Shown here piece by piece: positions 40,851 to 54,724 of a stretch of DNA of 64,000 nucleotides. Origin of the DNA: Desmodus rotundus (Eukaryota > Chordata > Mammalia > Chiroptera > Phyllostomidae); contig NC_071397.1 in the NCBI RefSeq assembly GCF_022682495.2, forward strand, positions 34,115,427 through 34,179,426, read 5' to 3'. Under the pieces are notes generated by a model, which made no database searches, was not told where the DNA came from, and saw only the letters and a program-made list of their open reading frames with translations. How positions within the stretch are numbered: position 1 is the first letter of the stretch; each line of letters begins with the position of its first letter. A program made the translations under genes and the position numbers.

Positions 40851-43539
40851 TTTTTAAGCAACTCCAGAAATCAGAACTTTTGTCATTCTGGTCTTTCCAA
40901 ATTCAGTACGTTCAACTTGTTCTTGTATTTCCTGAGAATCTTTAGCATCTCCCCACTCCCCCTTTTTAAAACTAGTTCAGCTTGATGTCTGCTACTGTTG
41001 GTAACCAACATTTCTGATTCCCCTTTCCTGGGGAACTCTGTGCTCCTCCTTGCCTCCACTGATGCTGCAATTAACTGTAGCATTTGATTCACACTGCCCT
41101 CTTTGTAAATCATTTCTGTCACAACCTTATCATCTCTGCTTATTTTTTAATAGAGAAAACTTATTAGCTATGGCAAAGAACAATCCTAAATGTATTTTTT
41201 ACTTGAGTGTAATAAATATAGGAGCAGCACATTTAAGAGTGTACTTTCTTCTCCATGGGAGTCTCTAAAATACATGCCAACTATTGCCCCTTAAACTTCT
41301 GCTTTCTCTTATGCTGGGATGTCAGGGAAATAGCAGTCTGTGCTACAACAGCCAGTCAAGAAAATCTCTTAAGGTAAAAGAATAACAAGCTCTTGTGTGT
41401 CTGTATATTGATGAGTGGCAAGGTGGGGGACGGCATGGGGGTAGACTTTCCTTAAGTCTCCACAGTTGCACTAATGTTAATCCCAGCATTCCTGTTTCAG
41501 GATCTCATAGGTAGAGTGAGAAATAAATGACATAATCTATGTATAGTACTTTACCAGTGCTTGGCATTTAATAGCAGATCAGTAAAGGTTAGCTATCTCC
41601 CTCCAACAAAGGATATGTTAATATCAAAATTTTAAAATTCTCTTCATTCTAGGGTGACTTCTCTTAGCTGGTATTTAGAGAACATGAAATATAGACATTT
41701 TATTTCTTTTTAAGTTAATGTCTGGCATTTAATGTTACGAGATGGCTTTCTAATTGTACAGTGATTAAACTTAAGCAAATGTTAAAATGGGGAAGAGGCA
41801 TTGACCATGCCATCATTTAAATGGGGAATGAGGATAAGATCAATGCCTTGGTTTTTCTGTAATCATTATAAGTCGCATAAAATGCCATTTTCTGTAATGG
41901 GGGCTACATTTTCATTCTACCATTAAGACTTCTGAAGTAATGAAGAGGAAAAGAAAAATAAAGTTATAATGTATTTCACTGACAGCTTAGCAGATTTGAG
42001 TTAATATTTTTAAGGATCTATAGAGTTTTACCAAATAATGGCTCAGCTCAAATTAAAATGGAAATTGCAGTAATATTTTTTCTCTGAGAAAGAACTCCTT
42101 TGTCTGATCTGTCACAGTATCATCATCTATTCTTCTGTTATTAGAATGATCATTCTATCATATTTTCTTATTTTAGGGTTAATTACAAGCTTAAAGACTT
42201 ACCATCAGCTCTCTCCCCAATGTCATGACTATATCCTAGAATGTATCGTCAGGATTCTGACAAAGCAGGATCTTGGACCTGCATTTATCTTTTCTGTTTT
42301 TGGAAAGGAAGTGACTTAAAGTAACTATAATTTGTCACTGGTAAGAAATCATCATACTTGGTCTTTTTAAGATTTGTGGGTTGTTGTTTTTTTGTAAGGA
42401 ATTTTACCTTATATGTTTCCCGAACCACCAGTACAGATCCGGAAAAACCGTGGGTTTACCCTCAGCCAATGGAAATTACAGAGGTCAACCCTAGTATTGT
42501 GCAGTACTTAGACATGCTGCCAGATATGATTACAGTTTCTGTTTGTAGCCATTCAGTTTCTCGAACTGTGGCTACTTTCTGCCATCTCTCTGAAAAAAGT
42601 TTGTATTCTTTATTCCTTTAACTCAAGGGTGAGACTTCCATGAGAAGATAATGGTTCTTCAAGGCTTCAGTGTCCTTGTTTCTCCTGCCCTCCAACACAT
42701 CAGAATGTTCTGTGTGTGGGTGCCATGGACTGACCCCATGCAACTGCATCTGGACCATGACACAATCCCAGTTAATGCTTTGAAAATTTGATGCGGTGTT
42801 TTCATTTGCCTCACTAGCAAATGGATATTTTTTTTTTAGTGTGCAACGTGTAGTCTTCTCAGCTGAAAGAAAACTTCTGTAGGTATCTTTGATCATGGAA
42901 ATGATATTTAAAAATCAGAAATGTGGCTTCACATAGAGCATAGGACAGACTTTGTCTTCACTAGGAAGAAATGACTCTTGAATATCAACATTAAAAACAA
43001 TAGAAGCTTAAAGATACAGAATGCTACAAGGTGTTAGGCTAGTATTGTATCATGCTAAGACCAGCCATAAAATAAAAAGGAAACAATACCATTCTTGAGA
43101 CTGCCCCATTTTGCCTCAGGTTTTGTTTCTGTTACAGGCTAACAGCCTCATATTTTCTAACATTTTCACTTTACCTCACAGAAAACTATGCCTATGAATG
43201 CTCTCAGAACAGACTGATGCCTCATTCATGTCAACCTCTCCAGCATGCTATGCAGTACCTGACCCTTAGTGGAACGCACTAAATAATAGCTAAATGAAGC
43301 AGGAGTTGTTCCTTTTTTATGCTTTTCTATAGCTTGAAGTTGTGATATCTATGCCTGATCTAGAGGAAAAAGATACCTCCTTTTCTGGCGCAAAAATTGC
43401 TATTTAAGAAAATTTGTGAGTTTTTTTCTAAACTATTTATGATCTTTGGAGATCTCCCAGGCTGTAGGAGCATCTGTTCTCACACAATTTTAACTACTTG
43501 GCTACTCCACCTATATGTGCCATGGACCTAAAGTCCTGA
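40851..43539. other. Unassigned sequence
   Basis: No repeat or gene that I can support in 2.7 kb. Open frames at 41050-41268, 42358-42621 and 42618-42896 have no recognisable domain or supporting splice and start context. Confidence 0.35.
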
Positions 43540-44640
43540 GCCCAAGTTGACCTCATCTTTTTTTCTTTTAACTGATTCCCTCTGGCTGTTTCTGTTACAA
43601 TCATCACACTTACTCCAATTACTTCTTCCAGTAACTGGGCAGTGTGCTTGACTTCTGCCCTTTCCTACACATAACTTCTTATCTGCCAAATACTGACAAT
43701 TATACCTCCCAATATCACGTACATCTATCTCCTCTTCTGCACACCCAACTGTCACTTGCTTTATTGCATCTTGTATGCTTTTCTTTCTTCTTCTTTCTGC
43801 TCTAGTCCCTCCCTTTTCAGTCAAGATTAATCACCTAGAAACACATATCTAATTATGTCACCTAGTCACTCACTCTTTGTCCTCAGGCCTCAACTTCTAA
43901 CAGAGCAAAGTACAAAGATTCCAGCTATTACTTCACAACAGCATTTACCAATAGAATACAATTTGCACCATGTCTATAATTTAAAATTTTATCATAGTCA
44001 TATGAAAACATAAAAATAAAAGGATATATTGTTAACACAATATATTAAAGTATCATTTTAATATGTCATCATATAAGAATTATTATTTTACAATATTTTT
44101 CCTAATTACTTAAAATGTTACACATTTTAAGATATGTTTCAAGGCTCAGTGCAACAGGACAAATGGCTACCCTGTTAGTGCAGCTCTAGAATGGTCACTG
44201 CCGCTTGCAAACCTGTTTCTGACTCCAGTTTTCTTTCCTCTATATATTCCTCGTTCCAGCCCAATTGACCTCTATGCTCGTAGCTGCAAATCATCCAAGT
44301 CATTTTGCCACCATGTCTTTGTGCTGTTTTGTACGCATGGAATACTCTTGTCCCTCCACAATTCCAAATCCACTCTAAGACTTTGTGCAAATGCCCCCTG
44401 ACCTGTGAGCACTTACTCCCCTCTCATGAAGTAACCTTTCCCCTCTCTGACTTTCCCTAGCTCATTCCTTTGTGATGATATTTATCAATCTTATTTTTCT
44501 GCACACCCATCATTCCTCCTTTTTTAGGTCACACATTTCTTGAGAGCAAAGACTGCTTCTTCGTGTTTTGGTGCTTAGCCCTGTGCTTTGTTCATAAAAG
44601 CATTTCCTGAATGCTTAATGAGTCATAAGTTAAACTTCAC
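43540..44640 (+). mobile_element. L2 LINE 3' part
   Basis: Sense L2 in order: 'ATGTCACCTAGTCACTCACTC', 'TTGTGCAAATGCCCCCTG', 'GAAGTAACCTTTCCCC', 'TTCTTGAGAGCAAAGACTGC', 'CTGAATGCTTAATGAGT'. Antisense frames 43528-43824 and 44175-44390 belong to it. Confidence 0.7.
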
Positions 44641-45519
44641 CTGAAGGTGATTTTATTAACTGAGCTTAGAAAAGTTTGCAAACAGAAATGAAATAAAAGT
44701 GCTTGTATACAGTTGTCATTATTTTTGGATTTGTGTGACATTTAAAACAGTGCTCTTAAGTTGACAGAAAATGTATAGTCTTACCACCAACAACATGGGT
44801 CATGCAGCCTGTGTAAAGAGTTTATAAGGACATATTTTCCCATAGTAAGTGCCAAGAGAACACTTTCATAGACTCCTTTACAATCACCTTGATTAGCCCT
44901 TATTTACAAGAGGATTCTGCCAGAGGTTGCATTTATTTTACTTAGCAGTTCCTTGCTAAAAACCACATCAGGGAGAATCTCTGCCTCTTTAAACCTCTCC
45001 CAGACACTTATAACTATACCTTCTCATTTGTCAGTTTTATACGCTCATTGTCCTCAGGATGATTGAGTCAGGTAACTCACTGTCTCCTGTAAGCTTGATA
45101 TTGGTTAGGCTAAGTTGCAGTTTTTAAATGATGGCATATCTCCTTAAATTTGCCTTGGACTGATTCTTACCATTATAAAATAGATTCTTCTAATATAAAG
45201 GCCTAAAATCTGTTACTTTATGCACCACAATATATATATACCAAGTTTCCATAGTTCAGCCCAATTTCTTTCTTTTTCTTGGACAGAACTTAATGAAATT
45301 TCTCTTTAGTTTCTGAGTGCAGGAGGGGCTGTCAATTCTTCACTCATATGCCCTGGGGTTCTTTTTCTCTCATGCCAGCCTACTTCCAACATCCAGCACC
45401 TTCACACGTCAGGTTGAAAATGCCTGAGAACTCGAGTACTCCCGGGAGCAGCCCCTAACAATTACTGAGGGGTGTGGGGGTAAGTCAGTCCAGCTCCCTC
45501 TGCCCTTGGCTTAAACTCA
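44641..45519. other. Unassigned sequence
   Basis: No supported gene or repeat. Confidence 0.35.
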
Positions 45520-45900
45520 TGTGCTTTGCACTGTTGCCAAGAGCTTCCTTTCACTCATATCATTCCATCACCCGTAGTGCTTACTGCCTTAATGATATAA
45601 ACATTTGAATTCAGAACCCTTATTATTTCATGCCTGGGCTGTTGCAAAGCTGTTAATGGTATTTGTCTCTAAAATTACTCATCTTTACTCCATCACAATC
45701 ATAGTTAGTTCCCAGATCACTCTTCCTAAAATGACTCATACTGTGTCTGTGCTTTGCTGGAAAATGTCAGTGATTTCCAGGTGTCTGTCTATAGGTAAGG
45801 TGAGACTGCTTCATCCAGCCACGGTCTTCCACAATGAGTCCAAACATCTATCTTTTTTCCTAGAGCTTTACCCATGTGGGTTTATTTAATCCTTTTTATT
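45520..45900 (+). mobile_element. L2 LINE fragment
   Basis: Sense L2: 'TTCATGCCTGGGCTGTTGC', 'CAGATCACTCTTCCTAAAA', 'CTTTGCTGGAAAATGTCAG'. Confidence 0.6.
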
Positions 45901-46029
45901 ATCTGTATAGTATTTCAGCATAAAACTATCTTCATATACATTTATTTTATCTCCATTTTTATTTGCTAGCCAAGAAAAGTTTGACAAATTGTCCTGGTAC
46001 ATGTATCCTTTGGTGTATCTTCTGAAAGG

Positions 46030-46112
46030 CTTTCCCCTTCCTTCCTTCATTCCTTCCTTCCTTCTTTCCTTCCTTTCTTCCTTCCTTCCTTCCCTTTCTC
46101 TCTTTCTTTTGT
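46030..46112. repeat. (CTTC)n pyrimidine microsatellite
   Basis: CCTTCCTTC units with minor interruptions, ending in TCTCTTTCTTTTG. Confidence 0.9.
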
Positions 46113-46149
46113 CATTTTAATGTTATCACTTGGCAGACAAAGCTTCTAA

Positions 46150-47580
46150 ATTTTCTTTAAAAAATTGAGATATAATTGACATATAACATTATATAGTTTC
46201 AGATATACAACATAATGATTTGATATTTGTATATATTGCAAAATAATCATCATAATAACATCCATCACCAATATGGTTAGAAAATTTTTTTCTTGTGGTG
46301 AGAACTTTTAAGGTTTGCTCTCTTACAAGTTTCAAGTGTACAGTGCACACTGCACATTACATCCCCATGACTTACTTATTTTATAACTAGAAGTTTGTAC
46401 CTTTGGCCACCTTAAACCATTTTGTTTACTTCCCCACCTCTCCATTTCTGGCAAACACCAATCTGTTATCTTTATCTATCAGTTTGGCTTCTTTATTTCA
46501 TTTTATTAGATTCCACATATAAGATCATATGGCATTTCTCTTTCTCTGTTTGACTTACTTCACTCAGCATCATACTGTCAAGGTCCATTCATGTTGTAAC
46601 AAATGGCAAGATTTCCTTCCTATTTTTTCTTCTAGGAATTTCATGGTTTTCGGTCTTAAGTTCAAGTCTTTAATCCATTTTGACTTACTTTTTGAGTATG
46701 GGGTAAGATAGTGGTCCAGTTTCATTTTTTGAATGTGCCTATCCTATTTTCCCAACACTATTTATTGAAGAGATTATCTTTCCCCTTTCTGTAGCCTTGG
46801 CTCCTTCGTAGTAAATTACTTAACTATGTATGTGTGTGGGTTTATTTCTGGGCTCCTATTTTGTTTCACTGATCTGTATGTCTATTTTTATCTTAATACC
46901 ATAATGTTTTGATTAATACCACTTTGTAGGGTAGTTTGAAATCAGGAAGCATGATGCCTCCAGCTTTGTTCTTCTTTCTCAAGATTGCTTTGGCTATATG
47001 GGGTCTTATATTGTAGTTCCATACAAATTTTAAGATGTTTTGTTATATTTCTATGAAATATGTCATTGGTATTTTGATTGGAAATGCATTAAATCTGTAG
47101 ATTGCTTTGGGTAAAATGGACATTTTAACAATATTAATTTTTCCAATTCATGAGTGCAGAATATCTTTCCATTAACTTGTGTTTTCTTAAATTTCTTTTA
47201 TTGGCATCTTACAGTTTTCAGAGTACAGGTCTTTCACTTCCTTGGTTAAATTTATTCCTTAGTATTTTATATTCTTTGATGCAGTTGTAAATGCAATTAC
47301 TTTTGTAATTTTTCCATTCTAATAGTTTGTTATTCATGTATGGTATAGCAACAGATTTTTGTTGATTTTGTACCCTGCAAATTTACTGACTTTGTTTATT
47401 GTTAGTTCTAAGATTAGAAATTTCAATAGAATGTTGAATGAAATTGGTATCTTGTCTCTTTCCTGATCTTAAAGGAAAAGCCTTTAGCTTTTCATTGTTG
47501 AGCATGATATTAACTGTGGGTTTGTCATATACGGCCTCTCTTATTTCCCTTTCTACCCCCTTTGTTGAGACTGCTTATTA
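46150..47580 (-). mobile_element. Old LINE-1 3' UTR and ORF2 fragment
   Basis: Antisense L1: 'TTGAGATATAATTGACATAT', 'TTTGACTTACTTCACTCAGC', 'CCAGTTTCATTTTTTGAATG', 'TGATGCCTCCAGCTTTGTTC', 'CATCTTACAGTTTTCAG', 'TATTAACTGTGGGTTTGTC'. A jump near 46620 between the 'TTTCCTTCCTATTT' and 'AGGAATTTCATGG' parts marks an internal deletion. Confidence 0.85.
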
Positions 47581-50500
47581 TTATTTTATGTTGAATTTTG
47601 TCAAATGGTTTGAAGTAACATTTTCAGTAAAATAAATTGTTGATTGCTGTTTCCCAAGACTGTAGTGCTAATACTTTCTACTATTTTCTCATTCTCATGA
47701 ATGTAGAAAACAATATTTCTCACTTTTATCCTGTCTTCCAGTGGCAATTTACATTTGCCTAGGCTAAATTTTTTTGTTGTTAAATTGTGTAAGTACTTGG
47801 AACTAAATGGATGCATTGCTCTCTTCCGCTTTTAGGACTACTATTAGGCTTTTTAAATAGGTGAATTAGGAAAATTTCAGTATATGGTATTCTTTCACTT
47901 CCAGACCAGGCACAACAATGTTTAATGAATTAGGAATTTATTAGCACCAATGCTTCCTTGTTAAACTCCAGGAGAGTTACCTTGACCAATACAGCTACCC
48001 TGTGAATTGCTTATTAGTATTCCATTGTTTCTATGGTTAGAACATGTGAATAATCGTGACCGTTATTTTCTTACATATATCCACAACATGTAAGATATGG
48101 TCTTTGTTTCTTTATTCATCAATGTTATAACTTTACTGAAAAGCTATCACCTTGCTTCTATTTTTGCCTTCAAAGCTCTTGCTGCTTTTGCTAATGATTC
48201 ATTGTGCTTTCTATTTTCTTTGTAAATGCTTATTTCATTATTTTTACTTAAATTGCAAAAGGGCTCTTAAAATGTAAATTTCAGTCTTATTCTAAGTATT
48301 TGGAAGATCTGTGCCAATTTCTCTTTTAATCTTCCAGGCTCCATTTTCTGAAACAATGGCGAATCATTCATATGCGTATATGTGCTCTGTGAGCTCCATT
48401 AGAAGTTAATCTCAAGCGGTGAATAAGACTGCCAATTTTGCTTTTGAGCCAAATGAAATATAGAATAGAAATAAGATGTTTGAAGTGAAGTTAATGGCTT
48501 TAGGGGTGGATATGTGTTAAATGAACTATTTTTGTGACTTGCTGACTTACTGAGCAGAGAACATTAGGACCTCTCAATTCTAAGTGCTTGTTACTAGACC
48601 TTGGTGCTCAGTGACAATTACCAGTGTTTGCTCTAAGAGAAGCTTCTCTGATGGTTTTAAAGAAAAAAGACTATCTAAAACATATGATACTCTTTTTCCT
48701 TTAATGCAACACAACTGACTTAAAAATGAGTAAGAGACATATTGTGAATTGTGCACTGTTATCAGACGTAGAATGTCATGTAACACCTAGAATTTGCCCA
48801 TGCCCTATGACAGATACTTTTGATGTATATTTGACAAGGTGGTTTCCCAAGGATGGCATGTAATGCAAAGTGATATGACTGAAAGCCTAAGCCATGATGC
48901 ACTGAAATCAATTAGATGTTGGTTCTTGAATTAGGATTTCTGTCCAAAATTATTTAAGAGGAAAAATGAGAGTTCTAGGCATCCAGACACAGACACCAGG
49001 CTTTTCAGTGTCCTCACAGCATTAATTTAATTTGACTGAGTAGGACTCAGTGTGTTTGTATGTGTGTTAATTTAGTCAAGATTCCAGAAGTCTGTGACAG
49101 AAGTATTTAAGTCATTGACAGGGTAAAAATGATTTGTATAAGAAACAAAATTTTGTATTTGAAAAGAAACAGTGACTTGAATTATTTGCTAAAGCCACTG
49201 CTTTTCATTTGAGGAAATTCTTGAAAGGCTAATTACTTGGCTTGGGGGTCAGGTAACAAGTTAGCTCTTGGGAGTCCTAGCAGTCTTAGCAGGCGTCCTA
49301 CAGGTTGATGATAGACCAAGCTGAACTATTAGACCATACCTTAGGGCAGCCACACACTTCATCATTTCCAGTATCTACATTACAACTGGTGTTTACTGTT
49401 AAATCAGGTGCCTGCATGTAAAGCCAATTACGTGAAAACCACTCACTGTAAAGTGCTCTCTGCAACTACACTTTTCGGTCACTGATCATTGGCTAAGCAG
49501 TTTGCAGAAATGCTTTGGAGCCGTGGTGTATGTGCTGCAGCAAGGCCTTTCGTAGAAACTCTGCTTCAGAGGACAAGTGAAACTGTTGGAATGTATATTG
49601 CTATACTTAGTCACAATGTATAAAACAGTGAATGGCAGTGTAGAGCTCATTGGACTTAACTGATGTTGGAGGACGGACTCAGTAGTTATCTAGCATGGGG
49701 CAATAGTACATAAACCTACCCAGTAATTCTAAAGCCAGACTACTCCATGTGCCCATTTCCTCATTTAATGTAGCAATAACAAGCCCAGCTTCTGTCTTAC
49801 AGTCATATGAATCAAACATGGAAGTGATGGTGTACATTCAACACCGGATCTTTAGTGCCATAACTAGTCTATGAAGAAAAAGTTCTTATCTCAATTGTTC
49901 CATAAAACAATTCTAAAATTCAAAGAATATTTTACAAATAATTGTTTCATATACTTATTTTTTTTAAATTCCAGTATGAATGATATTTTAGAAATAGTTA
50001 GAATCAGCCTTTATGCCATACCTAATACTTAAAATGGAAACTAGGGAAGAAATTTTCTGTTAGTCCTGACCATGAAGGGTTTCTGATTTATGCATTTGCA
50101 AGGGGCGTTGCAATACGAGAAGCTGGAACCTACTGTCCCTCTAGCATTGCTGCTTTATAAAACAGTGATAACACATTGTTTTAGAGAGCTTGAGTCCTTT
50201 TGCAGCATAGCTTCGTGCTTTTTTCTAACAGTCTGTCATTTTAGGGGTGTTAATACATTCATTCTGTGGTGTGTGTGTAATGGTGAAGCAGAGTTTGTGC
50301 CTCTGTTAAGGAATGTGCTTGACTGTCATCTATCAGGAGGCAGTTTACACAAATAGAATGCAGTAGAAAATGGATGTTGGGCGGGGAAGACATTGAAATC
50401 TGCCTTGTATAGTTCAATATTCAAATCAAGATCCATGTCCTCCTTAGTTCCTGGCTTCGAAGGGTCTGGAAGAATAATTAGCCACCAGTTCAGAAGTTTA

Positions 50501-53182
50501 GGGGTAGCCCGAAGTACGTGAGTGCAGTATGTAAGGAGAGAGAAAGTTTGCTAACCATGGAAAGGGTGCTTCATAATGGATTTAGAGGGTGAGGAGCAGG
50601 GCAAGGTTGCGTGGGGATGAAGGAAGCACATAACCATATATCTTTGGTTGTTTTACTGTTTCTCTTTAATTATATGTCTCCTTAAAACATTTCACATCCT
50701 TTAATTACATTGTGGTGTCTTAGAGAACTTAGTACTATATTTTATGTTTCTTTTGCATCTGGCACCCTCTCCCCCAAATATCCAGCAAAGTGTCCAATAG
50801 ATTTTAGAACTTCTTTGAATTATATTTAATAATGTATATGTCCTATCATTTAAACAAGTTTCATAGGGCATTCATCTTTGTATCTGCCACATCTTGGAAT
50901 ACAACTTCTTCAGCACTTTGAAAGGTGTCACAAAGTTTCATGCGATATTTAAAGACTCCTTTCCATTAATGATATGTAGCTGCCCTGTTTTCTCACATTC
51001 TTTAATTTATTTTTAGCAGACTCCTGTGTTTAGAAACCTACCATACAGAAATAAAGGTGGAAATGGTAACAAAACAAGTAACTTTGAAGCTGAAGTAACT
51101 TTGTCTGGAAATGTAAAGACAGGAGGAGAAATATTATGGCCAGTGGGAATATTTCAAAATAAAAATGAAAGAATATTTTATGCAGATTATGTGATATTAA
51201 GCAACCATCAACTAAATGGATCCTGAAAAACTCTGGTGGTTTTGCTCTGGATGTCTTCCGGGTAGAGTTTCAAGGCCACCTCTCAACAGTGCTGGGCACC
51301 CCTCCCCAATTGAGGGGCCCATTTCTATTCATGGAGATCAGTTAACTTTTCCTTACCTGAATGGTTGGTGAGGGGCTGGAGTGTCAGAGGGCTTGGAGGA
51401 TAAGGAGTCAGAGATGGAACTGGTGGATGTGTCTAGGGTAATTCTAGAAAGAGACCTAGTTATCTCTTTGGGTGTCAAATTAATACCCAAGGTTCAGAAA
51501 TGTGATCGAGATTTATTTCTTAAAATTGCCAGTATTTAAAGCTTTCTACTTTCTCCCTCCTGGTTTGAGTCATTGTATATGGCATGGGTTTTAGGAGATT
51601 TATTTCATAATATATAACTCACGTCATTTTCTTCTTTATTTGCTATATTCCTCATTCTTATAGTTAAAGCTACAGGCTGCAGTATCACCTTGTTTAATTT
51701 CAACATGGTAGTATATAATTACTCCAAATAATGAGGAGTTTGAAGCTCAGCTATGAGCTGTGACTTGTCACTTTTGGTAGTTACACTCTTTTCTACGTGG
51801 TCTGAGATTTCATTATCAGGTGGGACGTCAGCATTCCACAGGCTGTATCCACACCCAGCACTTTCTTACAGCTCTCTGGCCACGAGTAGGACCAATGTTC
51901 ATATTCTGCTGGTGGTGATGTGTCAAAAACATAATCCTTGAAGATGAATTATCCCTTCAATTGGTTTATTCATTAGATATTGATTTAATCAACCTTTCAA
52001 TCTCACCTTAGAATTTTTCATTTCTGCTTCAAGGGCACAGGCACACCACAGATTGTCTTATAACAGAAATACCTAGATTCCATCATCAAACATATTATCC
52101 TCTCATACTGCAATGATAGTAAGTATTTGATGAAAATTATATGGTGTGTTCCTACAAATACAGAACTTGCTACTCAGCTAACTCAGTTATTTGATGTGTT
52201 CTCTAGCATGTTACTAGAAGGGTTTCTATAATGAAGAAAATGAAGAGAAGAGAAATTTTTAAACCTTATTTCCAAGATTTATTTAAGAGTGAAACAAATA
52301 TAACTTTATTCAAATGGGCATAACAGAATTGCAGAAAGAATTCAAAAAATAAAAGTGCAGCAAAGTTTAATTATGATATTTTCTGAGGTTTTTTTTTTTA
52401 CTTTATATCTAAATATTTTAATTCCTACACCAGTGCATTTTATTTAAAAAGTAAATTCTCCAGGTAATTTCTTTGTGTGAATCATTGCAAATAAACAGTT
52501 TCTAGAATGCACTGGAAAACTTATAACATGGAATCTGTAGCTTTTCTTACCATGAATGCATGTTTGAGAGAGTTAGCATCATATAAGTCACATCAAACTT
52601 TCAATGAAAAGAATAGGCCTTGAGAACCCTTGGGTAACTTACGCTTTTGAAAGCCCATTCTTACCAACCTGGGACTTTGACAAGGATGTGCTTCCTAGTA
52701 TTTCAGACCCAGCCCTTTGCCAGCTGTGCAGAATTCACCCACCAATGTGCTGACTTCAGTTCTTCTAGGGGACATGCTGGAGACAGCTTTATCAAGATGG
52801 GGCAACCACAGCATTAGAGCGAATCCTTTCAAACAGCAGTCCTCAAATCTCGATGCCTGACAGAAAGCCCTACTCTGCTCAGGGGGAGCCACAGCATCTT
52901 ACTGCTCTCCTCACCAATCTTCTGTAAGCTTGCACGGTGATCCACTGCAGTCGCTGCTGTTCCTGGTCTCCCAGGGATCCTTCCTGCCTGCTCCCTTAAT
53001 TGTATCAGGCTGGTTACTTTGCCAGAGTGGAGAATCACTTTATATTTTTCTGTTTTCTGCCTGTTCCTTGATGTCTCTGTCTTTCTCTTTGTATTTTTTA
53101 TCATCAGAGATCCATCCCCATTTCCCTAAAAGCTTTATCATCTTCATTGCCTTCCAATTTTTTTTTTAAATCACATATACTA
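47581..53182. other. Repeat-poor block, 5.6 kb, no supported gene
   Basis: I recognise no LINE, SINE, LTR or DNA transposon here, in contrast with the rest of the window. Base composition is ordinary AT-rich. Open frames are short and lack domains. It could be host single-copy DNA with regulatory content, or simply repeats too decayed to see. Confidence 0.4.
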
Positions 53183-53184
53183 TA

Positions 53185-53858
53185 TGACGTCTGTCTGGAA
53201 AAAGTCCAACCATTGTTAATATGACAAGAACGGTTTGTGAAACATCGATGTAAACTGACAGCTGAGAAGAGTGGACTGGAACGTGCATGCATGAATAATG
53301 ACAACTTCCCTGTGCTAGTCAGTTGGGGTGGTAGGCTCCGTTGAGTGAACATGTGTACTGTGTGGCCTTCACATTCAAAATGACTGAGCAAGTATAGCAA
53401 TGAGTCTGCATCACATTTTGTGTTAAGCTTGAACATTCTTCCATGGACACTATTTGGATGATTCAGAAGGCTTCGACTATGGGCAATTAGTGATTGGCTG
53501 CTTCATCACAACAGCATCTGGTCATGCATCATGCCTTGTGCAGAGTTCTTTGGTGAAACATCAAACCACTTGGGTGACTCAGCCCCCCTGCAGCCCAGAT
53601 TTGGTGCCCTTTGACTTATGGCTTTTCCCAAAACTAAAATCCCCTTTGAAAGGGTGAGATTTCAGACCATCAGTGAGATTCAGCAAAATACGATGGGGCA
53701 GCTGGTGGTGACTGGGAGAACTGTGTAAGGTCCCAAGGTGTCTATGTTGAAGGGGACTGAGGCATCATTGTCCTAGGTACAATGTTTCTTGTATCTTCTT
53801 CAATAAATGTCTCTATTTTTTCATATTACATTGGTGGATAGTTTCTGGACATACCTTG
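53185..53858 (+). mobile_element. Mariner transposon, internally deleted, with both TIRs
   Basis: The ends TGACGTCTGTCTGGAAAAAG and the complement of the right end CAAGGTATGTCCAGAAACTA pair, with TA just outside each (53183-53184, 53859-53860). At 674 bp it is about half an autonomous mariner (about 1.3 kb). The missing half is the middle of the transposase. Confidence 0.85.
53358..53770 (+). pseudogene. Mariner transposase, N-terminal and C-terminal remnants
   Basis: An N-terminal remnant (EQV..RVCIKFCVKLEHSS) from about 53380 is followed, after a deletion near 53480, by the C-terminal region VKHQTTWVTQPPCSPDLVPF and LWLFPKLKSPLKG, the stretch around the third aspartate of the D,D34D triad. 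The second aspartate region (normally H-DN-PAH) reads ITTASGHAS, so the catalytic D is lost. Frames are shifted between parts; no activity is possible. Confidence 0.8.
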
Positions 53859-53860
53859 TA

Positions 53861-54724
53861 GTTCAAAAAATAATATTAAGTTGAAGGGGATTACAGCTAG
53901 TATTGTGAGCTATAAATCACCTTTTAAAAGTAGTGTTATCATTTTTTTCTACCAACTTGAAGAAATACTCCACATATGCCTGTAGCAGAATGATAGAGCC
54001 ATTATTTAGGAGAGATGGGACTGCTTATGTATAACATAAAAGGCAGATAATAATTTAATGATGGCCTTGAGATTGATTATCCAAATATACATTTCTTGCC
54101 ACCAAGTAGAATGATAAATTCTTCTGTACTTAGAGTTGGCAGGGACAGGGATATGAATGATTTTAATGTACTAAAAAAAAGTAGTAATTTTTCAGTATTA
54201 TCATCTCTCTGTTGCACAGGTTGTTTTACATACATTATTACATTCAGTCCTCACAATGAATCTTGAATTTTTGCTTCAGAAAGCAAGAGTTCAGAGAAGC
54301 TCAGCACCTTGTTCTAAGTGATGCTTCCAAGCTTGTTGATGACAATGATTTGATTCAAAATCAGGTCTATTTTCCTCTAAAGTTTACATTTTTCATTATA
54401 TCAGTTTTTCCCAGAGAGTGCTATAGGGAACACAGTGTCAGTAAGAGACTTGCTCCAAATCAAGGGTTCTCTGCTTAACTAATATTGAGAACTTCTACAG
54501 TAAGGAAAATGGTTTAATTTTTAAAAACCCGAATGGCCCAAACATTTTACTATGGTGACTTTTTTATGATAAATATTCTGTGGAGTTAGTGTTTTTCCAT
54601 TGTGGTTTTAACTGTGAACCTTCTTGGTTCATCAGAGCCTAGTTGTATTACATTTTCTCTGAATTCATTGGGGCACTGCTTCTGTATGATTACTCCAGTC
54701 AATAAACCCCAAGCAGCTAGGAGC
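53861..54724. other. Unassigned AT-rich sequence
   Basis: No supported gene or repeat. Confidence 0.35.

Noticed and set aside
42358..42621. 87-codon frame with plausible amino-acid composition
   Set aside because: No recognised domain, no splice or start support, no repeat or gene context. Kept only as unassigned.
43528..43824. 98-codon minus-strand frame rich in charged and cysteine residues
   Set aside because: Antisense of an L2 LINE fragment; no family match I can defend.
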